Position numbers and translations under genes: made by a program. Positions 20,601 through 27,904 of a DNA stretch of 64,000 nucleotides are shown here, piece by piece. Under the pieces are notes generated by a model, which had not been told where the DNA came from, did no database searches, and saw nothing but the letters and a program-made list of their open reading frames with translations. Position 1 is the stretch's first letter. Each line of letters opens with the position of its first letter. Source of the stretch: Pseudomonas lactis (GTDB lineage: Bacteria; Pseudomonadota; Gammaproteobacteria; Pseudomonadales; Pseudomonadaceae); the NCBI RefSeq assembly GCF_001439845.1, contig NZ_JYLO01000004.1, positions 62,001 to 126,000 on the forward strand, given 5' to 3'.

Positions 20601-23022
20601 CCAGGGTAAGGGCCGCACTGTTATCCAGGGTTGCCGCACCGCCGACCGTCAAGGAGCCTGCGCCCAATGCGCCTGCCGTGCCCAAGGTCAACGTACCGGC
20701 GTTGAGGCTGGTGCCACCGGTGAAAGTGTTGGTGCCGTTAAGGGTCAGGTTGGCCAGGCCATCCTTGATCAGCGCACCCGCGCCGCTGACCACACCGCCC
20801 AGGGTCAGCCCATTGGCGCCGCCGACGGTCAGCCCGGCGTTGAGGACAATGTTATTGCCCAGCGCCACCGCCGAGGTGCTGTTAAGGGTGGCGGCGCCGC
20901 CGACGGTCAAGTTGCCCAGGCCAAGCGCCGTGTTGCTGCCGACGGTCAGGCTGCCCGCATTCAAGATAGTGCCGCCCAGGAAGTTATTGCTGCCGCTGAG
21001 TGTCAGGCCGGCCGTGCCGTTTTTGGTCAGGCTGCCTGCACCGTTGACCGTGCCGCCCAGGGTCAGGTTGGCGCTGCCGCCGATTCCAAGGTTACCGGCC
21101 AGGTTGACCGCGTTAGTCAGCGTGGCAGTGGTGCTGGCGTCCAGGGTCGTGCCTGCGGCTGCATTCAACGTACCCGCACCCAAGGCACCGGTAGCGCCAA
21201 TCACCAGCTTGCCGCTGTTGAGTGCCGTGTTGCCCAGGTAAGTGTTCGCTTGATTGAGGATCAGATCCGCCGGGCCGTTCTTGATCAACCCGCCAAGGCC
21301 CGCCACCACGCCGCCAAGGGTCAGCGCGTTGCTGCCGCCAAGGGTCAGGTTACCGCCCAGGTTGAGGTTATTGCCCAGGCTCACTGCTGCACTGGCATCC
21401 AACGTGGTACCCGCCGAGGCGTTCAACACACTGGCGCCGAGCGCAGTATTGGAGCCAACCACCAGCGAACCGGCGTTGAGGGCCGTGGCGCCGGTGTAAG
21501 TATTGTTGCCCGTAAGCGCCAGGCTCGATACGCCCTCCTTGATCAACCCGGAACCGCCGCTGACAACCCCGCCAAGGGTCAGCGGGTTCACGCCATCTAC
21601 GGTCAGATTGGCGTTCAAGGTAATCGCATTGCTGGTGGTCAGCGCAGCATTGCTCTGCAACGTACCCGCACCCGCGACGGTCAAGGCACCGGAGCCTAGC
21701 GCTGCGGCATTGCCCAATGTGAGCGTGCCGGCATTCAAGGTGGTGCCGCCCTGAAAGGTGTTGGCGCCGCTAAGGATCAACTCGCCGGTACCGGCTTTGT
21801 TCAGGCCAGCAGTGCCCGAGATCAGGCCACTCAAAGTCAGCCCGGTAGCAGCCCCCTGCACCGTCAGGCCACCGGTTCCGAGGGTCATCAGGTTAGCCAG
21901 CGTCAGGTTGTTAGTGGTGGCTTCGATAGCGCCGCCGTTGGACGTGAGCACACCGCTGCCGAATGTCGAGTTGTTATTGAATTGCGCCACGCCGCCGTTG
22001 AGCGTGGTGCTGCCGCTGACCAACGGCCCCTGCAACGTCCAGGTGCCACTGTTGATGGCCAGGTTGTTGAAGTTGACATAGTTGGCGCTGGAAGCAGTGC
22101 CGGTGCCTGTACTGCCACCACCGACACCCGTCGTGTTTTCAAGAATCAGCGAGTTGCTGCCGCCTGCGCCGCCGTCCACCTGGCCGGTGGGCGCAAAGGT
22201 GAGGTTTACGCCGAGCAGGTTGCCCAGGCTTACCTCGACGCCGCCGCCACTGGTCACTTGCGACCCCGTGACAGCGGTAAAGGTGTTGGAACTGGCGACC
22301 CCCATCGACACGCCACCAGAGATAGTGCCAGTGTTGCGGAAGGTGTTCCCCGCAGTAGAGCTCTCGAAAGCCACGCGCCCGGTCAGGGTACCGTTGTTAG
22401 TCATATTGACCTGCCCGCCGCCCTGCACCGCCACCACTGGGGTGTTGGAGGGGAGCAGCGCCAGGTTGAGCAAGGACGAAGAGCCAATGGTGCCGTTGTT
22501 GACGATCGTGGTGATGCCGCCTACACCGTTGGTGGCGTTCAGCGCCATGCCGTCCAAGGAGGCCAGGTCCACCCCAAGCACCGCGCCGGTGCCACGAATA
22601 GTGCCAGTGACGGCGTTGGTGATGTTCAACACGCTGGCTGTCGTATTACCAATCACCACACCACCGCTCAGGAGAGTTACCAACCCGAGTAACGCGGGGT
22701 CAATCGTGCCGGCGTTGTTCAACGTCGTGTTGTTACCCGTCAGGGTCAGTGCTTTACCGCCCAACGTCGCATTGAGCTGCGCCCCCGCGTTGACGTTGAC
22801 CGTCAGGCTGTTGACTGCACTGCTGAAGGTATTGAGAAACAGCGGCAATGTCGGCACACCCGTACAGGTCACCGTCGCTCCAGCGGTGGGACTCGCCGGG
22901 CTACAGGCGGCGAACACATCCGGGCTCGCCAGCCCCATCACCAGCCCGGCCACGCCCAGGCGGATCGCAAGAGAAAGCGCAGAAATACGAGGTAAAGCGG
23001 CAGTCGCAAGTCTTCTATCCAC
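11635..23022 (-). CDS. Giant type Va autotransporter with PATR-type repeats (3795 residues)
   Basis: The start is GTG at 23022, with AAGGAG seven bases upstream. Residues 1-38 form a signal peptide ending at DVFA-A. The passenger is built of repeated passenger-associated units of the type LxKxGxGxLxLxGxNTYxGGTxLNAGxLxLG, expected to form a very long right-handed beta-helix. Four larger cassettes begin with an F-W-D/N-G motif (Trp at residues 1104, 1827, 2555 and 3075), followed by NGTW...NWT and FAVFQG (last copy FAVFGG). Residues about 3523-3795 are the outer-membrane beta-barrel (autotransporter domain) ending in the aromatic VSFSLGF. Cysteines are almost confined to one pair at the N terminus and one before the barrel. 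A role in adhesion or aggregation is typical of such proteins but is not shown by the sequence. The long open frames on the opposite strand are by-products of GC-rich repeats. Confidence 0.95.
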   Translation of the reverse strand: MDRRLATAALPRISALSLAIRLGVAGLVMGLASPDVFAACSPASPTAGATVTCTGVPTLPLFLNTFSSAVNSLTVNVNAGAQLNATLGGKALTLTGNNTTLNNAGTIDPALLGLVTLLSGGVVIGNTTASVLNITNAVTGTIRGTGAVLGVDLASLDGMALNATNGVGGITTIVNNGTIGSSSLLNLALLPSNTPVVAVQGGGQVNMTNNGTLTGRVAFESSTAGNTFRNTGTISGGVSMGVASSNTFTAVTGSQVTSGGGVEVSLGNLLGVNLTFAPTGQVDGGAGGSNSLILENTTGVGGGSTGTGTASSANYVNFNNLAINSGTWTLQGPLVSGSTTLNGGVAQFNNNSTFGSGVLTSNGGAIEATTNNLTLANLMTLGTGGLTVQGAATGLTLSGLISGTAGLNKAGTGELILSGANTFQGGTTLNAGTLTLGNAAALGSGALTVAGAGTLQSNAALTTSNAITLNANLTVDGVNPLTLGGVVSGGSGLIKEGVSSLALTGNNTYTGATALNAGSLVVGSNTALGASVLNASAGTTLDASAAVSLGNNLNLGGNLTLGGSNALTLGGVVAGLGGLIKNGPADLILNQANTYLGNTALNSGKLVIGATGALGAGTLNAAAGTTLDASTTATLTNAVNLAGNLGIGGSANLTLGGTVNGAGSLTKNGTAGLTLSGSNNFLGGTILNAGSLTVGSNTALGLGNLTVGGAATLNSTSAVALGNNIVLNAGLTVGGANGLTLGGVVSGAGALIKDGLANLTLNGTNTFTGGTSLNAGTLTLGTAGALGAGSLTVGGAATLDNSAALTLGNGIALNGDLTLAGNNDLNLSGVLSGASALIKNGLADLTLSGSNTFTGPLNIVSGSVTTGSAGALGNTSGVDVSAGAALNLGVDSSLAGLSGAGGVAVGGGLNLTVGGVSTSSTFDGDLSGAGGLIKVGTGTLTLNGINGITGNTAINAGTLDVDGSLGSALVNVNSGGTLTGSGSLLGTANINSGGHLALGSGTTLSAGGLNMSAGASLDVALGAPSLTSLMNVGGNVNLAGDLNVSDAGGFGAGVYRLINYTGGLTGALNVNTVPLGYGLGDLLVQTSVGSQVNLVVAAPNIRFWDGSNTLANGTVDGGNGTWTAGGTNWTSADGLSNQTWGGGFAVFQGAAGTVSVDGVQTITGLQFVTDGYSLVNGTGGQLSTGSGNFAARVDPLATATLGVDITGAGVLNKLDTGTLVLNGANSYTGGTLLNGGTVVVGSNTALGTGTLTAAAGTTLDSNASVTLGNDAVLNGSLTVGGSNALALNGAISGTGGLVKNGTAGLTLGGTNTFLGPVALNAGGLILASNTALGAGVLNAAGGTTLDASTAVTTTNAINLAGNLGIGGTADLTLGGAINGAGSLTKEGTANLILSGANAYLGGTTLNAGTLTLGSATALGLGNLTVGGAATLDNTAALSVGNGVVLDANLAVTGSNDLTLGGLVTGTAGLSKDGAANLTLNGVNTFQGGTTLNAGTLTLGTAAALGTGALNENGAATLANSTPLVLANAVNLNAGLTVGGLNNNLTLAGVLAGSGSLVKTGTADVSLTGTNTFNGLFDVQSGSLTTLGNGALGVGAGVNLASGTSLNLGGSASLGALTGTGIATVGAGSTLSVGNNNLDSTFDGIVAGLGDLAKDGTGALTLGGLSVVTGDAQVNAGSLLVNGSLASANVAVGSGATLGGTGTLLGNVTIADGGHLAVNSGATLTTGSLLLNANSNLDAGLGAPATGGTALVQVNGNLTLDGTLNVTDIGGFGAGIYRLIDYTGGLTNNGLLLGSLPVNIPASDLDLQTAVGNQVNLLVNGSTNVQFWDGSQTTGNGTIDGGNGTWSAGGSQWTGVNGAFNTAWTPNSFAVFQGSAGTVTVDGAQAVTGLQFVTDGYTLAGGAAGALTLFNGVGGNTAVRVDPGVTATLGVALNGGGTLAKLDTGTLVLNGANSYTGGTALDGGTLVVGSNSALGSGLLTTANGTTLDSNTAVSLANALNVNGSLTLGGSNALTLAGTVAGTGSLIKNGIANLTLSGNNTYAGPTALNAGGLILASNTALGSGALNAAAGTTLDSSTAVALANTVNLAGNLGILGTADLSLNGLVSGSGGLTKTGAGNLTLNGANAYLGGTQLNAGSLTLGNASALGSGALAVNGATTLDTNTALALANNTSLNAALTVGGSNDLSLNGVVDGSGSLIKAGGANLTLNGANTYSGGTALSAGTLTLGSTTALGSGALTVGGTATLANSTPLVLANAVNLNGDLTIAGSNNLTLAGVLAGNAALIKNGAADLLLTGNNSFSGPLTVAAGSVTTTGNGALGTTSGVTVGSGASLNLGGNANLNSLAGDGVVQVAGGNTLAVGGSNLDNSFGGALNGAGNLDKNGSGVLNLSGTNAISGAANVNGGTLNVTGSLASGTVAVSSGATLAGSGSLAGAVTVADGGHIGLASGSTLSVGSLVLGGNSNLDVGLGTPVLGGGTGLLNVGGNLTLDGNLNVTDIGGFGSGIYNLINYTGALTDNGLVLGTLPGSVVPGDLQVQTAITNKVNLLVTAPNTTVQFWDGNSLIGNGAIDGGNGTWNAGNTNWTNVDGTLNQGWVNSFAVFQGVAGNVTVDGTQNITGMQFVTDGYTLGSGTAGVLNLVNGGTGNTSVRVDPNATATLGVTLNGAGTLAKLDSGTLVLNGSNGYTGGTALNGGTLVVGNNSALGTGVLTAAGGTTLDSNAAVSLANAAVLNGALTVGGSNALALNGGVSGSGSLVKNGAAALTLNGVNSYSGGTGLNAGQLILGNNAALGSGALTVGGAAQLDGSTDLQLTNALNLGGPLTLAGSHDLALNGVVSGSGSLVKNGNGALLLTAANTYSGGTTLNGGSTTGNTTSLQGAIANNAALTFEQASDGTYTGNLTGTGVLNKTGTGALLLSGNNTFTGNTNVNTGSLLVNGTLNSAAVQVASGATLGGSGTLGGAVNMADGSVLKAGAATPLSVGSLALSSGTTLDFALGAPGASSTAVNVAGNLTLDGTLNVSDTGGFGVGVYQLFRYGGSLTDNGLTFGTLPVALGNLSLQTALANQLNLVVQTTPGQIQFWNGGTTNPDGSISGGSGTWGPGTNWTDPTGTQGQASTNQFAVFGGQGGTVTVVGNQGFTGLQVLDAGYTLVAGAGGSLSPTNAADGSLAPVRVNSGVTAQIDAPLVGTGGINKLDAGTLLLTGANTYTGGTTVSGGTLAGTTTSLRGRILNNARLLFAQRTNGQFSGTLSGTGALIKQGAGALLLTGNQPFSGTVAVEEGVLQVGNAANPGAVLGGQVTVANGAGLTGNGSVGSLVNNGSVTPDGGKLTVAGNFTNASTGALNLVITPSTTGSLAVGGTANLGGTLNVVNLAPYAGATTYTLLTAGAVNGTFATTNLENLAFLTTALNYSPTQVALAVSRNNVSYASVAATGNQRGVAAALGTGTAVGGAAVQNALLNGDAAAARAAFDSLSGEIHASTASAMLEDSRYVRDAVNERLRQPGCYREDDPRNALAPSENHLSSAGCHGEMVGWMRVLGTWGHMGGDSNSAKLDRNLSGFLLGTDKQVDDAWRVGVAAGYTRSDLDAKRRNSSADVDSYHLMAYTAYQQEAFAARMGVAYSWHDVESKRNVAVGGEGQRLKADYKARSAQVFGEVGYTIQTPTVALEPFAGQAYVNYDSDTIKEKGGSAALRGDADQDITYSTLGVRIGQTITLGNGSKITPRGSIGWRHAFGDTKPDADLSFINGGGSFSTQGVPIAKDSAVVEAGLDYQISQNGRLGLGYSGQLSRNDKDHAVTVSFSLGF
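13801..19713 (-). repeat. Large tandem internal duplications within the autotransporter passenger
   Basis: Three successive blocks lie between FWDG-type cassettes: residues 1104-1826, 1827-2554 and 2555-3074. Two blocks are nearly equal (723 and 728 residues) and the third is shortened to 520. Each carries the same order of motifs: FWDG, NGTW, NWT, FAVFQG, GLQFVTDGY, RVDP.ATLG, LDTGTLVLNG, PATR repeats, then a GGFGxGxYxLIxYTG segment. Confidence 0.85.
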
Positions 23023-23434
23023 GTTCTACTCCTTGTGGTCCAAGCCTTTCATCCGTGACTGCGTGCACGCCTTGTTTCAACGATCCACACGCATCGAATT
23101 CGAAACACCTGACCGTGGTGACTACTGATCCAGTTTTTCGAAACGTTAGTAGACCTGCGCGAAAGCCATTGAATTAAATGGTATTAATACTTTCGTAAAA
23201 CCTGCGTAAAAATGGGATGAGAGCCAACATCCATTGACTGTCGCGACAAAAATACAAGTTTCCAAATGTGAAAAAGCGCTCTAATAGGGCCCTATCCTCC
23301 CCCACCGTAGGCGCGAGCTTGCTCGCGAAAATCCTCAACGATGACGCGACAAACCGGATATAACGCGGTGCCCTTGCGTTTTTCGCGAGCAAGCTCGCTC
23401 CTACCGTTGATCGATGCAAATGCTGGAGTTCGTA
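23023..23434. other. Divergent intergenic region, autotransporter/Kef antiporter
   Basis: The left half (about 23040-23290) is markedly AT-richer than its surroundings and must hold the autotransporter promoter. The right part holds a REP pair that ends about 30 bases before the antiporter start codon. No other gene is visible. Confidence 0.6.
23307..23404. repeat. REP pair (inverted), unit B
   Basis: The left arm is GTAGGCGCGAGCTTGCTCGCG and the right arm is its near complement. The core shares CAACGATGACGCG and GCGTTTTTCGCG words with units C and D. It lies immediately 5' of the Kef-type gene. Confidence 0.9.
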
Positions 23435-25246
23435 ATGCCCCATGAAGGCAACCTGTTACAAGCAGCCGTGGTGTTCCTGTTCGCCGCGGTGCTCACCGTG
23501 CCCCTGGCCAAGCGCCTGCAATTGGGCGCGGTGCTGGGCTATCTGTTTGCCGGTGTGATCATCGGCCCATCGGTACTTGGCCTGATCGGCAACCCGCAAA
23601 GCGTGGCGCAGTTTTCTGAACTGGGCGTGGTGCTGTTGCTGTTCATCATCGGCCTGGAGCTGTCGCCCAAACGTTTATGGGTGATGCGCAAGGCGGTGTT
23701 CGGCGTCGGCCTGGCCCAGGTACTGCTCACTGGCGTGGTGATGGGCGCGGTCGCGCTGTGGCTGTTTGGCCAGTCGTGGAACAGCGCCATCGTGCTGGGC
23801 CTGGGTCTGGCACTATCCTCCACGGCGTTTGGCCTGCAAAGCCTGGCCGAACGCAAGGAGCTCAACCAACCCCACGGGCGCCTGGCCTTTGCCATCCTGT
23901 TGTTCCAGGACATCGCCGCCATCCCGCTGATCGCCATGGTGCCGTTGCTGGCCGGCAGCGATCATCCGACCACCGAGGCCCAAGGCCTGCAACATGTGCT
24001 GCAGATCCTCGGCAGCATCGCGGTGGTGATCATCGGCGGGCGCTACCTGTTGCGCCCGGTGTTTCGCATTGTCGCCAAGACCGGCCTGCGCGAAGTGTCC
24101 ACCGCCACCGCGTTGCTGGTGGTGATCGGCACCGCCTGGCTGATGGAGTTGGTGGGCGTGTCCATGGCCTTGGGGGCCTTCCTCGCCGGCCTGCTGCTGG
24201 CGGATTCGGAATACCGCCACGAACTGGAATCCCAGATCGAGCCGTTCAAGGGCCTGCTGCTGGGGCTGTTTTTTATCAGCGTGGGCATGGGCGCCAACCT
24301 CAGTCTGCTGCTCAGCACACCGCTGGTGGTGATCGGCCTGACCCTGCTGCTGATCGGCTTGAAGCTGCCGCTGCTGTACGCCGTCGGGCGAATGGTGGGC
24401 GACCTCAACCGCGAAAGCGCTTTACGCCTGGGCGTGGTGCTGGCGGCGGGGGGTGAGTTCGCCTTTGTGGTGTTCAAGATCGGCCGCGACCAGGGCCTGT
24501 TCGAACCGCAGTTGTACGACGTGCTGGTGCTCACCATCACCCTGTCCATGGCCGTGACCCCGCTGCTGTTGCTGGTGTGCCCGAAGCTGTTCAAGCCCAA
24601 GGCCAAGCCGGTGGAAGTGCCCGAGGAATACCGCGCCATCGAAAGCGATGCGCCCCGCGTGGTCATCGCCGGCATGGGCCGCATGGGCCAGATCGTGGCG
24701 CGCATCCTGCGCGCCCAGAACATCTCGTTCATCGCCCTCGACACCTCGGTGGAAACCATCGAGCTGACCCGCAGTTTCGGTGGCATGCCGGTGTTCTACG
24801 GCGACCCCCAACGCCCGGAAATCCTCCACGCGGCCAAAGTCGATCAAGCGGAATTCTTCGTGATCGCCATGGACGACCCGGAGATCAACATCAAGACCGC
24901 CGAGTTGGTGCGCAACCTCTACCCGCACATGAAGATCATCGCCCGTGCGCGCAACCGCCAGCACGTACACCGCTTGGTGGACCTGGACGCTTCACCGGTG
25001 CGCGAAACCTTCTACTCCAGCCTGGAAATGAGCCGCCGTACCCTGGTCGGCCTCGGTTTGAGCCAGGCCCAGGCCGATGCGCGCATCAACCGCTTCAAGA
25101 CCCACGACCAGCAGGTACTCGCCGCCCAACACGCGGTGTACGACGACGCGGCCAAGGTCATGCAAACCGCCCAGGAAGCCCGTGCGGAGCTGGCGCGCTT
25201 GTTTGAAATGGACAGGCTTGAGGAAGAATCTTCCGACAAAGTGTGA
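23435..25246 (+). CDS. KefB/KefC-type glutathione-gated potassium:proton antiporter (CPA2 family)
   Basis: The ATG at 23435 is preferred because GGAG lies six bases upstream; an in-frame ATG at 23414 lacks this. The product has 603 residues. Residues 1-380 form about 12 membrane segments of the CPA2 exchanger fold, including the LFQDIAAIPLIA helix with the exchanger Asp. Residues about 410-530 form a cytosolic RCK/TrkA-N domain with the nucleotide-binding GMGRMGQIVARIL loop. A charged C-terminal tail follows. Kef systems exchange potassium for protons and acidify the cytoplasm during electrophile stress. No KefF/KefG-type quinone reductase partner is adjacent, so specificity within the CPA2 family is not certain. 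Confidence 0.85.
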   Translation: MPHEGNLLQAAVVFLFAAVLTVPLAKRLQLGAVLGYLFAGVIIGPSVLGLIGNPQSVAQFSELGVVLLLFIIGLELSPKRLWVMRKAVFGVGLAQVLLTGVVMGAVALWLFGQSWNSAIVLGLGLALSSTAFGLQSLAERKELNQPHGRLAFAILLFQDIAAIPLIAMVPLLAGSDHPTTEAQGLQHVLQILGSIAVVIIGGRYLLRPVFRIVAKTGLREVSTATALLVVIGTAWLMELVGVSMALGAFLAGLLLADSEYRHELESQIEPFKGLLLGLFFISVGMGANLSLLLSTPLVVIGLTLLLIGLKLPLLYAVGRMVGDLNRESALRLGVVLAAGGEFAFVVFKIGRDQGLFEPQLYDVLVLTITLSMAVTPLLLLVCPKLFKPKAKPVEVPEEYRAIESDAPRVVIAGMGRMGQIVARILRAQNISFIALDTSVETIELTRSFGGMPVFYGDPQRPEILHAAKVDQAEFFVIAMDDPEINIKTAELVRNLYPHMKIIARARNRQHVHRLVDLDASPVRETFYSSLEMSRRTLVGLGLSQAQADARINRFKTHDQQVLAAQHAVYDDAAKVMQTAQEARAELARLFEMDRLEEESSDKV

Positions 25247-25318
25247 CGGGGCCGATGAACGAGATTGCGAATTTTCTGACAGAATACGCCGCAATTTCGT
25301 TCATCCCCGGAGTGCTTC

Positions 25319-25873
25319 ATGGCCACGTTCACCAAGACCGCAATGCTGCTGGCCCTCGCGCTCACCGCCAGCAGCGTGTTCGCTGCTGCCAAGCCCACCA
25401 CCCAGACCATCTCCACCTTGGGTGGCAAGTTCACCTTCAAACTGCCCAAGGCCTACAGCGCCGACACCCTGCCCTCCGGCACGGCGCAAGACGGCACCGC
25501 CGACACCCAAGGCACCCTGTACGCCAACTCGACGACGAAAAGTGTGGTGATCGTCGCCGAAACCGTGCGCAACGATGGGACAAAGATCCAGGATAACGAC
25601 CCGCAGTTCCTCGACGGCGCCGTGGCCGATTTCGTCAAGGACCAGAGCGCTGCGCTGCCTGATTTCAAGAAACTGGGCGAGAAGAAACTCACCTACAAGG
25701 GCCTGGGCCTGCGCCAAGTGGACAGCAGCGCTACCCAAGGTGGTGGCAAGACGCTGAACTCCACTTTCCTGGGTGGTTCGGGCAACCATTTGCTGGTGAT
25801 CCAGGCGATTTCCCGGGCGGATGATGTGAAGGGGCATGCACAGTTGGTGAAGCAGATTACAGGCGGCAAATAA
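25319..25873 (+). CDS. Small periplasmic protein, DcrB-like
   Basis: The protein has 184 residues with a clear signal peptide (MATFTKTAMLLALALTASSVFA, cleavage after AFA) and a GGAG ribosome site seven bases before the ATG. The mature part has a mixed alpha/beta look: GGKFTFKLPKAY, FVKDQSAALPDF and a strand-rich end. It fits the fold and size of DcrB/LpqN-like periplasmic proteins of gamma-proteobacteria. No catalytic motif is seen. It follows the Kef antiporter by 72 bases on the same strand and could be cotranscribed. Function unknown. Confidence 0.6.
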   Translation: MATFTKTAMLLALALTASSVFAAAKPTTQTISTLGGKFTFKLPKAYSADTLPSGTAQDGTADTQGTLYANSTTKSVVIVAETVRNDGTKIQDNDPQFLDGAVADFVKDQSAALPDFKKLGEKKLTYKGLGLRQVDSSATQGGGKTLNSTFLGGSGNHLLVIQAISRADDVKGHAQLVKQITGGK

Positions 25874-26376
25874 CCCACCTCTTCCAGCCAACACAAAACC
25901 CACGTGGGAGCGGGCTTGCCTGCGATGGCCATAGGTATCTACACAACTTTATAGGCTGTAGCAACCGACGGTAACCACGATGCGAAGCGAGTCGCTCTTG
26001 ATCTTGATCTTGATCTGCTTTTGATCTCAAGCGCCCCGTTAAACCACGCTGGCCGGAATTCGACAGGGATTTGGGGGGTAAACCGGCAGGGATGCCGGTT
26101 TAGCCGCCCCGCGCCATGGATGGCGCGTGGCGGCGGCCCCCCAAATCACTGGCGGATTACGGGCACACCGAGCCTAGGCGAGGTGCCGAGTGGTGGGGCA
26201 AGAGCGTTTTGCTTACTTTGGCCTGGGCCGGCATCCCGGCTTTTGCAAAGTGAGCCGCCGTCAGGGCGGAACCCTAAGTGGCCGTTACCGCAGGAATGGA
26301 TATGTACACGGTCCAACTGTGTTGACTGTCAGGCCGTCTTCGCAGGCAAGCCAGCTCCCACATTTTTAAGCGCATT
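25874..26376. other. Intergenic region filled by a single REP and structured element copy 1
   Basis: These 503 bases hold no supported gene. A single REP lies at 25904-25927 (GTGGGAGCGGGCTTGCCTGCGA), then the long structured element (25954-26361), whose last 22 bases are another single REP in reverse orientation. Short open frames inside it have no coding character. Confidence 0.75.
25954..26361 (+). repeat. Long structured intergenic element, copy 1
   Basis: This element of about 408 bases is shared with 33529-33894 and, inverted, 42382-42768. An outer stem 26068-26078 pairs exactly with 26137-26147 (GATTTGGGGGG/CCCCCCAAATC). Inside it are a TAAACCGGC...GCCGGTTTA hairpin and a CGCGCCAT-GG-ATGGCGCG hairpin. 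A second domain pairs 26211-26220 with 26246-26255 (GCTTACTTTG/CAAAGTGAGC), followed by CCGCC-GTCAG-GGCGG. A REP ends the element. Confidence 0.85.
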
Positions 26377-27093
26377 TCACTTCAGGCTTTTCTCTAGCCA
26401 GGCTTTCAAGTCCTGGATTTCTGCTTCGCTGATGGTGTGATTCATCCCCGGGTATTCATGAAACTCCGGCTTGAGCCCCAACCCCGCCAGCACCATGTTC
26501 GCTTGCGTGGCCGAGCTAAAGGGCAACGCCTGATCCAAAGTGCCATGGCCAATAAAGATCGCCAGCTTGCCCATCGCCGCATCCGGTTTCAGCGCAGACC
26601 TGAGCACTGGTAGCACGCTGCCACTGAGCGCGGCGATACCGCGTACCAATTCGGGTTCACGCAAGGCCACCTCGTAAGACATGATCGCGCCCTGGCTGAA
26701 CCCCACCAGGAACACCCGATCACTCTGGGTGTGGTACTTGGCGGTGGCCTTGAGCACAAAGTCCTTGATCAGCCGGGCGCTGCTGAACAGTTCGTCGGTC
26801 TCGCCGTTGTACTCAGGCTCATCGGTCTTGGTAAACCAACGATAACCCTGCGGCGCCACCGGCAGTGGCGCACGCACCGACAGGTAGGTCCAGGTGGACG
26901 GCAACGCGTCCTTGATGCCAAACAAGTCTTCCTCGTTGCTGCCAAAACCATGCAGGAAGATCACCAGCGGCTGGTTGCGCGCATCGCCCTGGGTCTGTTC
27001 CAGATAGGACAACGGCAAGTCGGTGTGCAAGCCACTATCGGCATGAGCGGCGCCGGCCACCAGGGCCAAGGCGAAGGCAAGCTGTTTGAGCAT
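26377..27093 (-). CDS. Secreted alpha/beta-hydrolase, carboxylesterase/phospholipase family
   Basis: The product has 238 residues from the ATG at 27093. An upstream in-frame start at 27177 would extend into cobF and hide the signal peptide, so it is rejected. Residues 1-18 (MLKQLAFALALVAGAAHA) are a signal peptide. The fold matches the carboxylesterase/lysophospholipase family: HGFGSNEEDLFG oxyanion-hole region, nucleophile Ser in GFSQG, Asp in GHGTLDQALP and His in GMNHTIS near the C terminus. It follows cobF by only ten bases on the same strand, so it is probably cotranscribed, although its function looks unrelated to cobalamin. Substrate unknown. Confidence 0.8.
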   Translation of the reverse strand: MLKQLAFALALVAGAAHADSGLHTDLPLSYLEQTQGDARNQPLVIFLHGFGSNEEDLFGIKDALPSTWTYLSVRAPLPVAPQGYRWFTKTDEPEYNGETDELFSSARLIKDFVLKATAKYHTQSDRVFLVGFSQGAIMSYEVALREPELVRGIAALSGSVLPVLRSALKPDAAMGKLAIFIGHGTLDQALPFSSATQANMVLAGLGLKPEFHEYPGMNHTISEAEIQDLKAWLEKSLK

Positions 27094-27103
27094 CGTGTTT
27101 ACC

Positions 27104-27859
27104 TCAGGGTTTGCGCAACAAATAGGTGTCCATGATCCAGCCGTTTTCCAGACGCGCCGCCTTGCGTACCCGTTCAATCTCTTCTGCCACCTGTGCCACT
27201 TTGCCGCTGATCAGTATCTCATCCGGCGTACCCAGGTAAGCGCCCCAGTAAATATCCAGGTCCTGATCCGCCACGCTGCGGTAGGAATCTTCGGCGTCGA
27301 GCATCACCACCAGGGTATCGGCATCACTCGCCTGCCCCGCCGCCAGGCGCCGCCCGGTGGTGATTTCGATGGACTTGCCGATGCGGTTGAGCGGCACCTT
27401 ATGCTGCGCCGCCAGGGCCTGCACACTGGTGATACCGGGGATCACTTCAAACTCGAACACACAGCGACCACTGGCAAGAATCGCCTGCAAGATACGAATG
27501 GTGCTGTCGTACAGCGCCGGGTCGCCCCAGGCCAGGAACGCCCCCACTTCGCCGTCGGCCATTTCTTCGTTGATCATGCGTTCGAAGGTCTGCTGCTTAT
27601 CGCGGTTGAGGTCTTGCACGGCGGTGGTGTAGTCGATTTCACCGCGCACACGCTCCGGGCAATCGGCCTCGACAAAACGGTAGCCGGGTTCGGTGATGTA
27701 GGTGTCGCAGATTTCCCGGCGCAGGTCGATCAGCTTGTCCTTGCTCTGGCCCTTGTCCATCAGGAAGAACACGTCGGTACGGTTCAGCGCCTTCACGGCC
27801 TGCATCGTGATGTAGTCAGGGTTGCCGGCGCCAATGCCGATGATCAGGATGCGTTTCAT
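27104..27859 (-). CDS. cobF: Precorrin-6A synthase (deacetylating) CobF
   Basis: The protein has 251 residues of the SAM-dependent tetrapyrrole methylase fold: an N-terminal ILIIGIGAGNPDYITMQAVKAL loop, the FLAWGDPALYDST segment and VIPGITSVQALAAQH, all diagnostic of the CobF branch. CobF methylates C-1 of precorrin-5 and releases acetate in the aerobic cobalamin pathway. It is not flanked by other cob genes, which is usual for Pseudomonas, where cob genes are scattered. A histidine-phosphatase-like gene lies 45 bases upstream on the same strand. Confidence 0.93.
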   Translation of the reverse strand: MKRILIIGIGAGNPDYITMQAVKALNRTDVFFLMDKGQSKDKLIDLRREICDTYITEPGYRFVEADCPERVRGEIDYTTAVQDLNRDKQQTFERMINEEMADGEVGAFLAWGDPALYDSTIRILQAILASGRCVFEFEVIPGITSVQALAAQHKVPLNRIGKSIEITTGRRLAAGQASDADTLVVMLDAEDSYRSVADQDLDIYWGAYLGTPDEILISGKVAQVAEEIERVRKAARLENGWIMDTYLLRKP

Positions 27860-27904
27860 GGGGTGCTCTCAGTGCGGGGCGTTGATTTTGCCATGTTCCG
27901 GGAA

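Noticed and set aside
11668..22692. Long rightward open frames (up to about 800 codons) opposite the autotransporter
   Set aside because: They are antisense shadows of a GC-rich repetitive gene. The minus-strand frame has a signal peptide, regular PATR repeats, an autotransporter barrel, a ribosome site and a terminator; the plus-strand frames have none of these.
26021..26440. Short open frames in the structured elements (also 33617-33901 and 42353-42661)
   Set aside because: Similar peptides appear because the DNA is repeated. The paired stem changes preserve base pairing and not the peptide, and there are no ribosome sites.
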